Positions 42,291-51,265 of a stretch of DNA of 64,000 nt are shown piece after piece. Below the pieces are notes generated by a model. The model was not told the origin of the DNA, did not search any database, and worked only from the letters and a program-made list of their open reading frames with translations. Source of the DNA: Betaproteobacteria bacterium. Lineage in GTDB: Bacteria; Pseudomonadota; Gammaproteobacteria; Burkholderiales; Usitatibacteraceae. The position numbers and the translations under genes were made by a program. The DNA is taken from NCBI GenBank assembly GCA_016711875.1, contig JADJSD010000008.1, positions 62,001-126,000 of the forward strand, in the 5' to 3' direction. Within the stretch, counting starts at the first letter, position 1; each line of letters starts with the position of its first letter.

Positions 42291-42845
42291 ATGTCGGAAA
42301 CCCCCAATGGCGCGGCCGAAGCCGTCGTGCCCCCCCCTTCATCCGAAGCCGGTGACGCCAGTCCGGAAGGCCAACTCACGGCCGCCCGGGCCGAGATCGA
42401 GCGCCTCAAGGAAGATTTCCTTCGCGCCAAGGCCGAAACCGAGAACATCCGCCGGCGCGCCGCCGACGACGTGACCCGCGCCCACAAGTTCGCGCTGGAA
42501 GGCTTTGCGGGCACGCTGCTGCCGGTTCGCGACAGTCTCGAGGCCGCCCTGGCGATCGAGGCGCCGACGGCCGAATCCCTGCGCGAGGGCGTGGCCATCA
42601 CGGGCCGGCAACTCGCCGCGGCCTTCGAGAAGGCGGCCCTGGCCGAAATCGCCCCGGCCGGCCATCGCTTCGACCCCCACCTGCACCAGGCAATCAGCCA
42701 GGTCGAATCGGACGAACCGCCGGGCACGGTGGTGGCCGTGGTCCAGAAGGGCTACCGGTTGCACGACCGCGTGATCCGCCCGGCCCTGGTGGTGGTCGCC
42801 CGGGAGCGCAGCGCCGCGGCGCCCGAAGCTCCCCCGGCCGCTTGA
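42291..42845 (+). CDS. grpE: nucleotide exchange factor GrpE
   Basis: This 184-residue DnaK cochaperone has a long N-terminal helix (ARAEIERLKEDFLRAKAETENIRRRA) and the C-terminal beta wing with HLHQAISQVESDEPPGTVVAVVQKGYRLHDRVIRPALVVVA. It speeds ADP release from DnaK. It has its own sigma-32 promoter and is 66 bases upstream of dnaK. The ribosome site is GGGAGAAAG. Confidence 0.95.
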   Translation: MSETPNGAAEAVVPPPSSEAGDASPEGQLTAARAEIERLKEDFLRAKAETENIRRRAADDVTRAHKFALEGFAGTLLPVRDSLEAALAIEAPTAESLREGVAITGRQLAAAFEKAALAEIAPAGHRFDPHLHQAISQVESDEPPGTVVAVVQKGYRLHDRVIRPALVVVARERSAAAPEAPPAA

Positions 42846-42911
42846 AGAACGCCGTCCCGACCCCTACTTGTATGGCAAGACCGTAAAACGCGACATCGAG
42901 GAATACCGACT

Positions 42912-44870
42912 ATGGCAAAGATCATCGGCATCGACCTGGGCACCACGAACTCCTGCGTGGCCATCATGGAGGGCGGCAAGCCCAAGGTCATCGAGAACAG
43001 CGAGGGCGCGCGCACGACGCCCTCCATCGTCGCGTACGCGGACAACGACGAGATCCTCGTCGGGGCCCCGGCCAAGCGCCAGGCGGTGACGAATGCGAAG
43101 AACACCCTCTACGCGGTCAAGCGCCTCATCGGCCGACGCTTCGAGGAGAAGGAAGTCCAGAAGGACATCCACCTGATGCCCTACGCCATCGCCAAGGCCG
43201 ACAACGGCGACGCCTGGGTGGAGGCCCGCGGCCGCAAGATCGCCCCGCCGCAGGTCTCGGCGGAAGTCCTGCGCAAGATGAAGAAGACCGCCGAGGACTA
43301 CCTGGGCGAGCCGGTCACGGAAGCCGTGATCACGGTGCCCGCCTACTTCAACGACTCGCAGCGCCAGGCCACCAAGGACGCGGGCCGCATCGCCGGCCTG
43401 GACGTGAAGCGCATCATCAACGAACCCACGGCGGCGGCGCTCGCCTTCGGACTCGACAAGAAGGAAGGCGACCGCAAGATCGCGGTCTACGACCTGGGCG
43501 GCGGCACGTTCGACATCTCCATCATCGAGATCGCGGAGATCGACGGCGAGCACCAGTTCGAGGTGCTCTCGACCAACGGCGACACCTTCCTGGGCGGCGA
43601 GGACTTCGACCAGCGCCTCATCGACTACATCGTCGAGGAATTCCGCAAGCAGTCGGGCATCGACCTCTCGAAGGACCCGATCGCCCTGCAGCGCGTGAAG
43701 ATGGCCGCCGAGCGCGCCAAGATCGAGCTGTCCTCGGGACAGCAGACGGAGATCAACGAGCCGTACATCGCCATGGCGAACGGCGCGCCCTCCCACCTCA
43801 CGATGAAGATCACCCGCGCCAAGTTCGAGGCGCTCGTGGAGGACCTCATCGAGAAGACGATCGAGCCGTGCCGCACCGCGATCAAGGATGCGGGCGTGAA
43901 GGTCTCCGACATCGGCGACGTGATCCTCGTGGGCGGCATGACGCGCATGCCGAAGGTGCAGGACAAGGTCCGCGAGTTCTTCGGCAAGGAGCCGCGCAAG
44001 GACGTGAACCCGGACGAGGCCGTGGCGGTCGGCGCGGCGATCCAGGGCGGCGTGCTGCAAGGCGACGTGAAGGACGTGCTGCTCCTCGACGTGACGCCGC
44101 TCTCGCTCGGCATCGAGACGCTCGGCGGGGTCATGACCAAGCTCATCAAGAAGAACACCACGGTGCCCACCAAGGCGCAGCAGGTGTTCTCCACCGCCGA
44201 GGACAACCAGGGTGCCGTCACGATCCACGTGCTGCAGGGCGAACGCGACGTGTCCTCGGGCAACAAGAGCCTGGGCCAGTTCAACCTCGAGGGCATCGCG
44301 CCCGCCCCGCGCGGCATGCCCCAGATCGAGGTGACGTTCGACATCGACGCGAACGGCATCCTGCACGTGAGCGCCAAGGACAAGGCGACCTCCAAGGAGG
44401 CGAAGATCACCATCAAGGCGAACTCCGGCCTCGCCGAGGAGGAGATCCAGCGCATGGTGAAGGACGCCGAGGCCCATGCCGACGAGGACAAGCGCCTGCT
44501 CGAGACGGTGCAGGCGAGGAACCAGGCCGACCAGCTGCTGCACTCCGTGAAGAAGTCGCTGGCCGAGCACGGCGACAAGCTCGACGCCGCCGAGCGGGCG
44601 AAGATCGACGAGGCGGCCAAGGAGCTCGAGGCGGTGCTGAAGGAAGGCGACAAGGCGACGCTCGAGGCAAAGACGGAAGCGCTCTCGACCGCGGCGCAGA
44701 AGCTCGGCGAGAAGGTCTATGCCGAGCAGGCGGCGCAGGGCGGTGGCGGCGCCTCGGCTGGCGGCGCTCCGGGTGGCGACCCCCCCGGCTCGGCGCCGAA
44801 GGGCGCCAAGGACGACGGCAACGTCGTCGACGCGGAGTACACCGAGGTGAAGGACAAGAAGCCGGCTTGA
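42912..44870 (+). CDS. dnaK: chaperone DnaK (Hsp70)
   Basis: This 652-residue Hsp70 has the ATPase signatures GIDLGTTNS, YDLGGGTFDIS and VGGMTRMPKVQ, the substrate-binding domain (LLLDVTPLSLGIETLGG) and a Gly-rich tail ending in an acidic motif (DAEYTEV). Standard length. It lies between grpE and dnaJ; a perfect 14-bp hairpin follows the gene. Confidence 0.97.
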   Translation: MAKIIGIDLGTTNSCVAIMEGGKPKVIENSEGARTTPSIVAYADNDEILVGAPAKRQAVTNAKNTLYAVKRLIGRRFEEKEVQKDIHLMPYAIAKADNGDAWVEARGRKIAPPQVSAEVLRKMKKTAEDYLGEPVTEAVITVPAYFNDSQRQATKDAGRIAGLDVKRIINEPTAAALAFGLDKKEGDRKIAVYDLGGGTFDISIIEIAEIDGEHQFEVLSTNGDTFLGGEDFDQRLIDYIVEEFRKQSGIDLSKDPIALQRVKMAAERAKIELSSGQQTEINEPYIAMANGAPSHLTMKITRAKFEALVEDLIEKTIEPCRTAIKDAGVKVSDIGDVILVGGMTRMPKVQDKVREFFGKEPRKDVNPDEAVAVGAAIQGGVLQGDVKDVLLLDVTPLSLGIETLGGVMTKLIKKNTTVPTKAQQVFSTAEDNQGAVTIHVLQGERDVSSGNKSLGQFNLEGIAPAPRGMPQIEVTFDIDANGILHVSAKDKATSKEAKITIKANSGLAEEEIQRMVKDAEAHADEDKRLLETVQARNQADQLLHSVKKSLAEHGDKLDAAERAKIDEAAKELEAVLKEGDKATLEAKTEALSTAAQKLGEKVYAEQAAQGGGGASAGGAPGGDPPGSAPKGAKDDGNVVDAEYTEVKDKKPA

Positions 44871-44889
44871 GGGCCCTCGATCGAAACGA

Positions 44890-44927
44890 GGGGTGAAGGG
44901 AGCGCAAGGCTCCCTTCACCCCTTTCC
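44890..44927 (+). terminator. 14-bp hairpin between dnaK and dnaJ
   Basis: GGGGTGAAGGGAGC and its exact complement pair over a 5-base loop, followed only by TTTCC. The long stem with a weak T-tract suggests partial termination or an mRNA-stability element that lowers dnaJ relative to dnaK. Confidence 0.7.
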
Positions 44928-44950
44928 GCATTCAAGGATTCGGGAAGACC

Positions 44951-46081
44951 ATGGCGACGAAGCGCGATTACTACGAAGTGCTGGGCGTGAACCGGGATGC
45001 CTCCGAGGAGGACATCAAGAAGGCCTATCGCAAGCTCGCCATGAAGTTCCACCCCGACAGGAACCCCGACAGCAAGGAGTCCGAGGACAAGTTCAAGGAG
45101 GCCAAGGAAGCCTACGAGATGCTCTCGGAGCCGGAGAAGCGGCGTGCCTACGACGCCTACGGCCACGCCGGGGTGAACCCGCAGATGGGCGGCATGGGGG
45201 CCGGGGCGGGAGAGCAGGGGTTCGGCGGGTTCGCGGAAGCCTTCGGCGACATCTTCGGCGACATCTTCGGCGGCGCGCGCGGGCGCTCCAACGTCTACCG
45301 CGGCGCCGACCTGCGCTACAACCTCGAGGTGACGCTCGAGCAGGCCGCGCGCGGCACCGAGACCAAGATCCGCATCCCGACCCTCGACAGCTGCGAGACT
45401 TGCCATGGCACCGGGTCCAAGCCCGGCACCCATCCCAAGACCTGCTCGACCTGCGGTGGCCAGGGCAATGTGCGCCTGTCCCAGGGCTTCTTCTCGGTCC
45501 AGCAGACCTGTCCCACGTGCCACGGCTCGGGCAAGATGGTCTCGGATCCCTGCACGGCCTGCAAGGGCGCGGGCCGCGTGAAGCACCACAAGACGCTTTC
45601 GGTGAAGATCCCCGCGGGCATCGACGAGGGCGACCGCATTCGCCTGGGCGGCGAGGGCGAGGCCGGCGTGAACGGCGGCCCCCCGGGCGATCTCTACGTG
45701 GAGATCCACATCAAGCAGCACCCGGTCTTCCAGCGCGACGGCGACGACCTGCACTGCGAGATGCCGATCAGCTTCACCACGGCGGCGCTGGGCGGCGAGA
45801 TCGAGATCCCGACGCTCGAGGGCCAGGCCAAGGTGAAGATCGCCGCGGAAACCCAGACGGGCCAGGTCCTTCGCCTGCGCGGAAAGGGCATCAAGGGCGT
45901 GCGATCCTCGGCCCCCGGGGACCTGCTGTGCGAGATCGTCGTGGAGACGCCCGTGCGCCTCACCGATCGCCAGCGCGAGCTCCTGCGCGAACTCGAGGAG
46001 ATCAACCGCAAGGACGGCGACCGTCACAACCCCCGGGCCAAGTCGTTCATGGACAAGGTCCGGACCTTCTTCGCGGGTTAG
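44951..46081 (+). CDS. dnaJ: chaperone DnaJ (Hsp40)
   Basis: This 376-residue type I DnaJ has a J domain with HPD (34-36), a G/F region (AGEQGFGGFAEAFGDIFGDIFGG), and a zinc domain with four CxxCxGxG repeats: CETCHGTG, CSTCGGQG, CPTCHGSG and CTACKGAG. The C-terminal substrate domains are complete. It completes the grpE-dnaK-dnaJ set. Confidence 0.97.
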   Translation: MATKRDYYEVLGVNRDASEEDIKKAYRKLAMKFHPDRNPDSKESEDKFKEAKEAYEMLSEPEKRRAYDAYGHAGVNPQMGGMGAGAGEQGFGGFAEAFGDIFGDIFGGARGRSNVYRGADLRYNLEVTLEQAARGTETKIRIPTLDSCETCHGTGSKPGTHPKTCSTCGGQGNVRLSQGFFSVQQTCPTCHGSGKMVSDPCTACKGAGRVKHHKTLSVKIPAGIDEGDRIRLGGEGEAGVNGGPPGDLYVEIHIKQHPVFQRDGDDLHCEMPISFTTAALGGEIEIPTLEGQAKVKIAAETQTGQVLRLRGKGIKGVRSSAPGDLLCEIVVETPVRLTDRQRELLRELEEINRKDGDRHNPRAKSFMDKVRTFFAG

Positions 46082-46218
46082 GGCCGGGCGGGCCAGGGCC
46101 GGCCGGCTCGGGAACCGCCCGGGGGCCGGTGACGCCCGCCCGTCGCCCGACCCTCCCCCGCCCGGCCGGTGCGCGCTATCATGGGGCGAACCAAGACCGA
46201 GAACCGGGGAGAAACCGC

Positions 46219-47334
46219 ATGCGACGCATCCTTTCGTCGATTGCCCTCGCCACCGCCTTCGCCGCGCACGCGCAGGGGGTCACTGACACGCAGGTCGTCC
46301 TGGGGCAATCGGTCGCGTTGTCGGGTCCCGCCCAGGAACTCGGCAAGGACATGCAGCTCGGCGCCTCGCTCTACTTCAACGCGATCAACGCGAAGGGCGG
46401 GGTGAACGGCCGCAAGGTGGTGCTCAAGACGCTGGACGACGGTTACGAGTCCACGCGGGCCGCCGAAAACACGAAGAAGCTCATCAACGAGGACAGGGTC
46501 TTCGCCCTCTTCGGCTACGTCGGGACACCGACCTCGGCCGCGTCGATGCCGATTTTCACCGAGGCGAAAGTGCCCTTCGTCGGGCCTTTCACCGGCGCCG
46601 AGCTGCTTCGCAATCCCGTGAACAAGTACGTCTTCAACGTGCGCGCGAGCTACTACGACGAGACGGAAGCGATCGTCCAGCACCTCACCGCCATGAGCGT
46701 GAACAAGATCGCGGTCTTCTACCAGAACGACGCCTACGGCCAGGCCGGCCTCGCGGGCGTGGAGCGGGCGCTCAAGAAGCGCGGCCTCGAGATCGCCGCC
46801 AAGGGGACGGTCGAGCGAAACACCATCGAGGTCAAAGCCGCCGTGGCAACCATGGCGAAGGCCCAGCCGCAGGCGGTGGTGATGATCAGCGCCTACAAGT
46901 CGTGCGCGGCTTTCATCAAGGAGATGAAGTCCGCCGGCTCGAACCCCACCTTCTGGAACGTCTCGTTCGTCGGCAGCAAGGCCCTCGCCAAGGAACTCGA
47001 CAAGGAAGGACGCGGCGTCCAGATCTCGCAGGTCGTGCCCTTCCCGTGGGATTCGTCGGTGCCCGTCGTGAAGGAATACCGGGCGCTCATCGACGCCGCC
47101 AAGGGCGAGCCGGGCTTCGGCACGCTGGAGGGCTACATCGCGGCAAAGGTCGCCGTGGAGGGCCTGCGGCGCGCGGGCAGGAACCTGACTCGGGAAAGCT
47201 ACATGAAGGCGATGGAATCGCTCGACGCCTACGACGTGGGCGGCTTCAAGGTCACGTACGGGCCGGACAATCGCAGCGGCTCTCGTTTCGTCGACCTCAC
47301 GATCATCTCGCGGGACCAGAAGTTCGTTCGCTAG
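46219..47334 (+). CDS. branched-chain amino acid/amide ABC transporter substrate-binding protein, orphan
   Basis: The product has 371 residues: signal peptide MRRILSSIALATAFAAHA and a Peripla_BP_6 fold (VVLGQSVALSGPAQELGKDMQLGA, INAKGGVNGRKVVLKTLDDGYES, AVFYQNDAYGQAG). This is the LivK/HAAT group binding amino acids, amides or aromatic acids. No permease or ATPase genes are adjacent, so it must serve a transporter encoded elsewhere or act as a sensor input. A TATCAT -10-like element is at 46177-46182. Its stop directly abuts the convergent cysS stop. Confidence 0.9.
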   Translation: MRRILSSIALATAFAAHAQGVTDTQVVLGQSVALSGPAQELGKDMQLGASLYFNAINAKGGVNGRKVVLKTLDDGYESTRAAENTKKLINEDRVFALFGYVGTPTSAASMPIFTEAKVPFVGPFTGAELLRNPVNKYVFNVRASYYDETEAIVQHLTAMSVNKIAVFYQNDAYGQAGLAGVERALKKRGLEIAAKGTVERNTIEVKAAVATMAKAQPQAVVMISAYKSCAAFIKEMKSAGSNPTFWNVSFVGSKALAKELDKEGRGVQISQVVPFPWDSSVPVVKEYRALIDAAKGEPGFGTLEGYIAAKVAVEGLRRAGRNLTRESYMKAMESLDAYDVGGFKVTYGPDNRSGSRFVDLTIISRDQKFVR

Positions 47335-48729
47335 CTATTTCTTGCGCCACTCCGTAAGGCCGCCGGGCTTGTCCTCGAGCACGATTCCGGCCGCTTCCAG
47401 TTCCTTCCGGATCGCGTCGGCCCGGGCGAAATCCCTGGATTTCTTGGCTGCCGTCCGCTCGGCGACGAGTGATTCGACATCGGGCTGCCCGCTGTTTGCG
47501 CCGCCGGCCGAAACGCCTCCCTTGAGAAAGGCCTCGGGATCCTGCTGGAGGAATCCGATCGTCCCGCCCAGCGCCTTCAGCAGGCCGGAAAGCTGCGGCG
47601 AGCGGCCGCGGTTCACCTCCCCCCGCAATTCGTGCAGCGCCGCGAGGGCGACGGGCATGTCGAAGTCGTCGTCCATGGCGGCACGGAAGCGCGCGGCGTG
47701 CGGGTCGGACCAGTCGATCCCGACGGCGACGGGCGGCACCTCGCGCAGGGCCGTGTAGAAACCCCGAAGCGTGGTGCCCGCCTCGTCGAGATGCTCGCGC
47801 GAGAAGGCGACCTCGCTGCGGTAGTGGCCCCGCAGCAGGAAGAACCGCAGCTGCTCGCCGCCCTGGACGGGGTCGAGGTGGTCGAGGACATCGCGCGCCG
47901 TGAAGAAATTGCCGAGCGACTTGGACATCTTCTCGTCGCCCATGTTGAGGAACGCGGCGTGCATCCAGACGCGCACGAACGGCTTGCCCGAAGCGCCTTC
48001 GCTTTGCGCGATCTCGTTCTCGTGGTGGGGAAACTGCAGGTCCCAGCCGCCGCCGTGCAGGTCGATGGTCGCGCCCAGTTCGCGCCCGGCCATGGCCGAG
48101 CACTCGAGGTGCCAGCCCGGGCGCCCGGCACCGTACGAGGAAGGCCACGAGAGCTCGCCGGGCTTCGCCGCCTTCCAGAGCACGAAGTCGAGCGGATCCC
48201 GCTTGGCGGTATCCACCGCCACGCGTTCGCCGGCACGCAGGTCGTCGAGGTTGCGACGCGAGAGCTTGCCGTATCCCGGGAAATCGCGCACCGCGAAGAA
48301 CACGTCGCCATTGGCGCCCCGGTACGCCAGCCCCTTCGATTCGAGGTGCGCGACGAGATCGAGCATGGGACCGATGTAGCGCGTGGCACGCGGTTCGGCG
48401 TCCGGCGCGAGCAATCCCAGGCGCGCGCAGTCGGCGCGGAAGTTCGCCGTGGTGGCCTCGGTCAGCTCGTCGATGCCGATGCCCCGCTCCCGGGCACGCT
48501 CCATGATCTTGTCGTCGACGTCGGTGATGTTGCGCACGTAAGTGACCTCGAATCCGGTCGCGCGCAGCCACCGCACGACCAGGTCGAAGACCGAGAAGGT
48601 GCGGGCGTTTCCGACGTGGATGGAGTCGTACACGGTCGGACCGCAGACGTAGAGGCCCACCTTTCCGGGAACGAGGGGCTCGAAGGGATCCTTGCGGCGC
48701 GACAGGGAATTGTGGATGGCAAGCGTCAT
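47335..48729 (-). CDS. cysS: cysteinyl-tRNA synthetase
   Basis: This 464-residue class I synthetase has the zinc ligand C29 in YVCGPTVYD, the HIGH-type motif HVGN (38-41), HHENEIAQSEGA and the KMSKSLGN loop. All domains are present with normal length. It is convergent with the orphan binding-protein gene, with no base between the two stop codons. Confidence 0.97.
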   Translation of the reverse strand: MTLAIHNSLSRRKDPFEPLVPGKVGLYVCGPTVYDSIHVGNARTFSVFDLVVRWLRATGFEVTYVRNITDVDDKIMERARERGIGIDELTEATTANFRADCARLGLLAPDAEPRATRYIGPMLDLVAHLESKGLAYRGANGDVFFAVRDFPGYGKLSRRNLDDLRAGERVAVDTAKRDPLDFVLWKAAKPGELSWPSSYGAGRPGWHLECSAMAGRELGATIDLHGGGWDLQFPHHENEIAQSEGASGKPFVRVWMHAAFLNMGDEKMSKSLGNFFTARDVLDHLDPVQGGEQLRFFLLRGHYRSEVAFSREHLDEAGTTLRGFYTALREVPPVAVGIDWSDPHAARFRAAMDDDFDMPVALAALHELRGEVNRGRSPQLSGLLKALGGTIGFLQQDPEAFLKGGVSAGGANSGQPDVESLVAERTAAKKSRDFARADAIRKELEAAGIVLEDKPGGLTEWRKK

Positions 48730-48915
48730 GGTCTCGGGGGGCCGAATCGTGCGGCATCGGGCGTTCGGGGAGTTGCCCGTCGCAACGGACGGGGCGGACA
48801 GGAGGCTAGCGGGCGGGCGAGGAACAACACGCGAAACGCACGGCCAAAGCGCTGGAGCGGCTCCAGAAGGCGCGTCGCACCCGGGCCCGGGAGGACCTGG
48901 CGCGCAGGAAGCCGA

Positions 48916-48944
48916 TTGTGAAGGCCTCCCAAGGTTGGTAGAAT
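48916..48944 (+). promoter_or_regulatory. sigma-70-type promoter for the TPR/L,D-transpeptidase operon
   Basis: TTGTGA and TAGAAT are exactly 17 bases apart. They lie at the end of the 249-base gap between cysS and the TPR gene, followed by an AT-rich leader that is unusual for this region. The rest of the gap holds only a short stop-to-stop frame at 48810-48941 (see findings). Confidence 0.75.
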
Positions 48945-48978
48945 GTGTTTTCCATTAAATTCAACAAATTATAACACG

Positions 48979-50034
48979 ATGCTGCCCCGTGCCCTGCGCC
49001 TCCCCCTCGCCGCCGCGATCCTGTTCTTCGCGTTCGCCGGCACCGCCGTGGGCGCCCCGGCCGACGACCTTCGCGAGGCCCAGAAACTCTACCAGCAGGG
49101 AAAGCTCGGCCCCGCCCTCGAAAAAGTCGATGCCTACCTGAAGGTCCAGCCGCGCGAACCCCAGGGCCGCTTCCTGAAGGGACTCGTCCTCACCGAGCAG
49201 AAGAAGACGCAGGAGGCCATCCAGGTGTTCACCGGCCTCACCGAGGATTTCCCCGAACTGCCCGAGCCGTACAACAACCTCGCCGTGCTCTACGCCTCGC
49301 TGGGCAACTACGACAAGGCCAAGTCGGCGCTCGAGCTCGCGATCCACACCCACCCGAGCTACGCGACGGCACACGAGAATCTCGGCGACATCTACGCCCA
49401 GCTCGCGAGCCGCGCCTACGATCGCGCCCTGCAACTCGACAAGAACAACGCCACCGCGCAGGTGAAGCTCTCGATGGTGAAGGATATCTTCGTCGCCGAG
49501 AAACGGGGCACGAAGCCGGAGTCCGCGAAGGCGTCGGCCAAGGCCGATCCCGCCAAGGCGGAAGGAGCGAAGGGCGCGCCGGCGAAGGCCGAGCCTCCCA
49601 AGGGCGAACCGGTCAAGGTCGAACCTCCGAAGGGCGAACCGGCAAAGGTCGAACCCGCGAAGGGCGAACCGGCCAGGCCGGCGGCCAGCGGGGATGACAA
49701 GCAGGCCGTCACGGCCGCGCTCGAGTCTTGGGCCAAGGCGTGGAGCGCAAAAGACGTGAAGGGGTATCTCGCCGCCTACGCGCCCGACTTCGAGACGCCC
49801 GCGGGCGAGGCGCGTCCCGCATGGGAAAAACAGCGCGAAGAGCGTATCGAACGCCCGAAGTCGATCGAAGTCGCGCTCACCATCAAGTCCGTCAAGGTCT
49901 CCGGCGGCGAAGCGGTGGCCGTCGTGCGCCAGGCCTACCGCTCGGACGCGCTCAAGTCCACCACCACGAAGACGATGAAGCTCGTGAAGTCGGGCGATCG
50001 CTGGCTGATCAAGCAGGAGCGCGTGGGCGGGTGA
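48979..50034 (+). CDS. TPR protein with Lys/Glu/Pro-rich linker and NTF2-like C-terminal domain
   Basis: This is a 351-residue exported protein. It has a signal peptide (MLPRALRLPLAAAILFFAFAGTAVGAP), three to four TPR units (about 35-165), a low-complexity linker built on repeated KGEP units (about 185-235), and a C-terminal NTF2-like domain (YLAAYAPDFETP, RWLIKQE). The same C-terminal domain ends the next gene product, as in Cds6-type proteins. Start 48979 is where the signal begins; the ATG at 48943 adds 12 odd residues inside the promoter. It overlaps the L,D-transpeptidase gene by 4 bases (GTGA) and likely scaffolds it. Confidence 0.85.
   Translation: MLPRALRLPLAAAILFFAFAGTAVGAPADDLREAQKLYQQGKLGPALEKVDAYLKVQPREPQGRFLKGLVLTEQKKTQEAIQVFTGLTEDFPELPEPYNNLAVLYASLGNYDKAKSALELAIHTHPSYATAHENLGDIYAQLASRAYDRALQLDKNNATAQVKLSMVKDIFVAEKRGTKPESAKASAKADPAKAEGAKGAPAKAEPPKGEPVKVEPPKGEPAKVEPAKGEPARPAASGDDKQAVTAALESWAKAWSAKDVKGYLAAYAPDFETPAGEARPAWEKQREERIERPKSIEVALTIKSVKVSGGEAVAVVRQAYRSDALKSTTTKTMKLVKSGDRWLIKQERVGG
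49596..49680 (+). repeat. in-frame DNA repeats encoding KGEP units
   Basis: The string AAGGGCGAACCGG recurs three times at 30-base spacing with AAGGTCGAACC between. It encodes the linker of the TPR protein and should be prone to slippage and length change. Confidence 0.7.
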
Positions 50035-51260
50035 TCGCGCGCGAGCTCCCCCGGCGCCTCGCGCCGCCGTTCGCGGCCGTCGCCCTCCTCGTCCTCGCGT
50101 TCGCCGTCGCGCCCGCCCTGGCCGACGACGATGCGAGCGAGCCGCAGGCCGCCGTCTTCCCCAACGAAATCGAGGCCGCGCTCGTGCGCGCGATCACGGG
50201 CCTGAGCCAGTACGGCATCGCCCACGCGCTGGGCGAGATCGACCACATCCTCTCCCGGGCCCCGAATTTCCGCCTGGGTCACCTGATCCGCGGCGACCTG
50301 CTCATGGCGCGCGCGGGCAACCCGGTCGCGTTCGGCCCGGCGGTCAACGTCGCTTCGCTCTCGCGCACGGCGCCCCTGCAGGACGAGGCGCGCGCGCGCA
50401 TCAAGCGTTTCCTCGAGGCCCCGCCCGCGGACTACCTTCCGCTGCCCGTGTTGCAGCTCGCGCCGACGCACCAGCATGCGATCCTCGTCGACACGACGCG
50501 CTCTCGCCTCTTCATCTTCTCCAATGCGTCGGGTGCGCCGCGGCTCGTCACCGACTTCTACGTGAGCGTCGGCAAGAACGGCGTGGAAAAGCAGAAGGAG
50601 GGCGACCAGAAGACGCCGCTCGGCGTCTACACGATCGTCTCGTCGAAGGAGAAGTTGCCGGATTTCTACGGCCCCGGCGCCTTTCCCATCAGCTACCCGA
50701 ACGAGTGGGACCGCCAGAACGGCCGGGGCGGATACGGCATCTGGCTGCACGGCACGCCTTCGGAGACCTACAGCCGGCCTCCGCGCGCCACCGACGGCTG
50801 CATCGTCCTCGCCAACGAGGACCTGAAGCGCCTGGCGAAATACGTCGACGTCGGCCGCACGCCGGTCGTGATCGCCTCCGGGGTCGAGTGGGTCGAGCCC
50901 GAGCGCTGGGCCGTGAGCCGCCGCGATTTCCTCTCCGCCTTCGAGCAGTGGCGCGCCGACTGGGAGAGCCTCGACACCGACCGCTACCTCGGCCACTACT
51001 CGCGGCAGTTCAAGGGCGACGGGAAGGACCTCGCCGCCTGGAGCGCGCACAAGCGCAAGGTGAACGCCGGCAAGTCCTGGGTGAAGGTCGGCGTCGCGAA
51101 CCTGAGCCTGTTCGGCCTGGCCGAAGGCGAGGACACGCTCGTGGTCACCTTCGAGCAGGACTACAAGTCCTCGAACCTCGCGAACCGGACCCAGAAGCGC
51201 CAGTACTGGTCCCGCGAAGGCGGCCGCTGGCGCATCCTTTTCGAAACCGTCGTCTCCTGA
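50031..51260 (+). CDS. L,D-transpeptidase (ErfK/YkuD) with NTF2-like tail
   Basis: This 409-residue exported enzyme makes or breaks 3-3 peptidoglycan links or attaches proteins to the wall. The YkuD domain has YGIWLHGTP with H240 and ATDGCIVLANED with catalytic C257. The N-terminal signal (LAPPFAAVALLVLAFAVAPALA) starts from GTG 50031. The last 110 residues form an NTF2-like Cds6-type domain that matches the tail of the upstream TPR protein. The two genes overlap by 4 bases. Confidence 0.9.
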   Translation: MIARELPRRLAPPFAAVALLVLAFAVAPALADDDASEPQAAVFPNEIEAALVRAITGLSQYGIAHALGEIDHILSRAPNFRLGHLIRGDLLMARAGNPVAFGPAVNVASLSRTAPLQDEARARIKRFLEAPPADYLPLPVLQLAPTHQHAILVDTTRSRLFIFSNASGAPRLVTDFYVSVGKNGVEKQKEGDQKTPLGVYTIVSSKEKLPDFYGPGAFPISYPNEWDRQNGRGGYGIWLHGTPSETYSRPPRATDGCIVLANEDLKRLAKYVDVGRTPVVIASGVEWVEPERWAVSRRDFLSAFEQWRADWESLDTDRYLGHYSRQFKGDGKDLAAWSAHKRKVNAGKSWVKVGVANLSLFGLAEGEDTLVVTFEQDYKSSNLANRTQKRQYWSREGGRWRILFETVVS

Positions 51261-51265
51261 CCTCC

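Noticed and set aside
42100..42911. CIRCE element (TTAGCACTC-N9-GAGTGCTAA) near grpE and dnaK
   Set aside because: No match to either arm was found, despite hrcA nearby.
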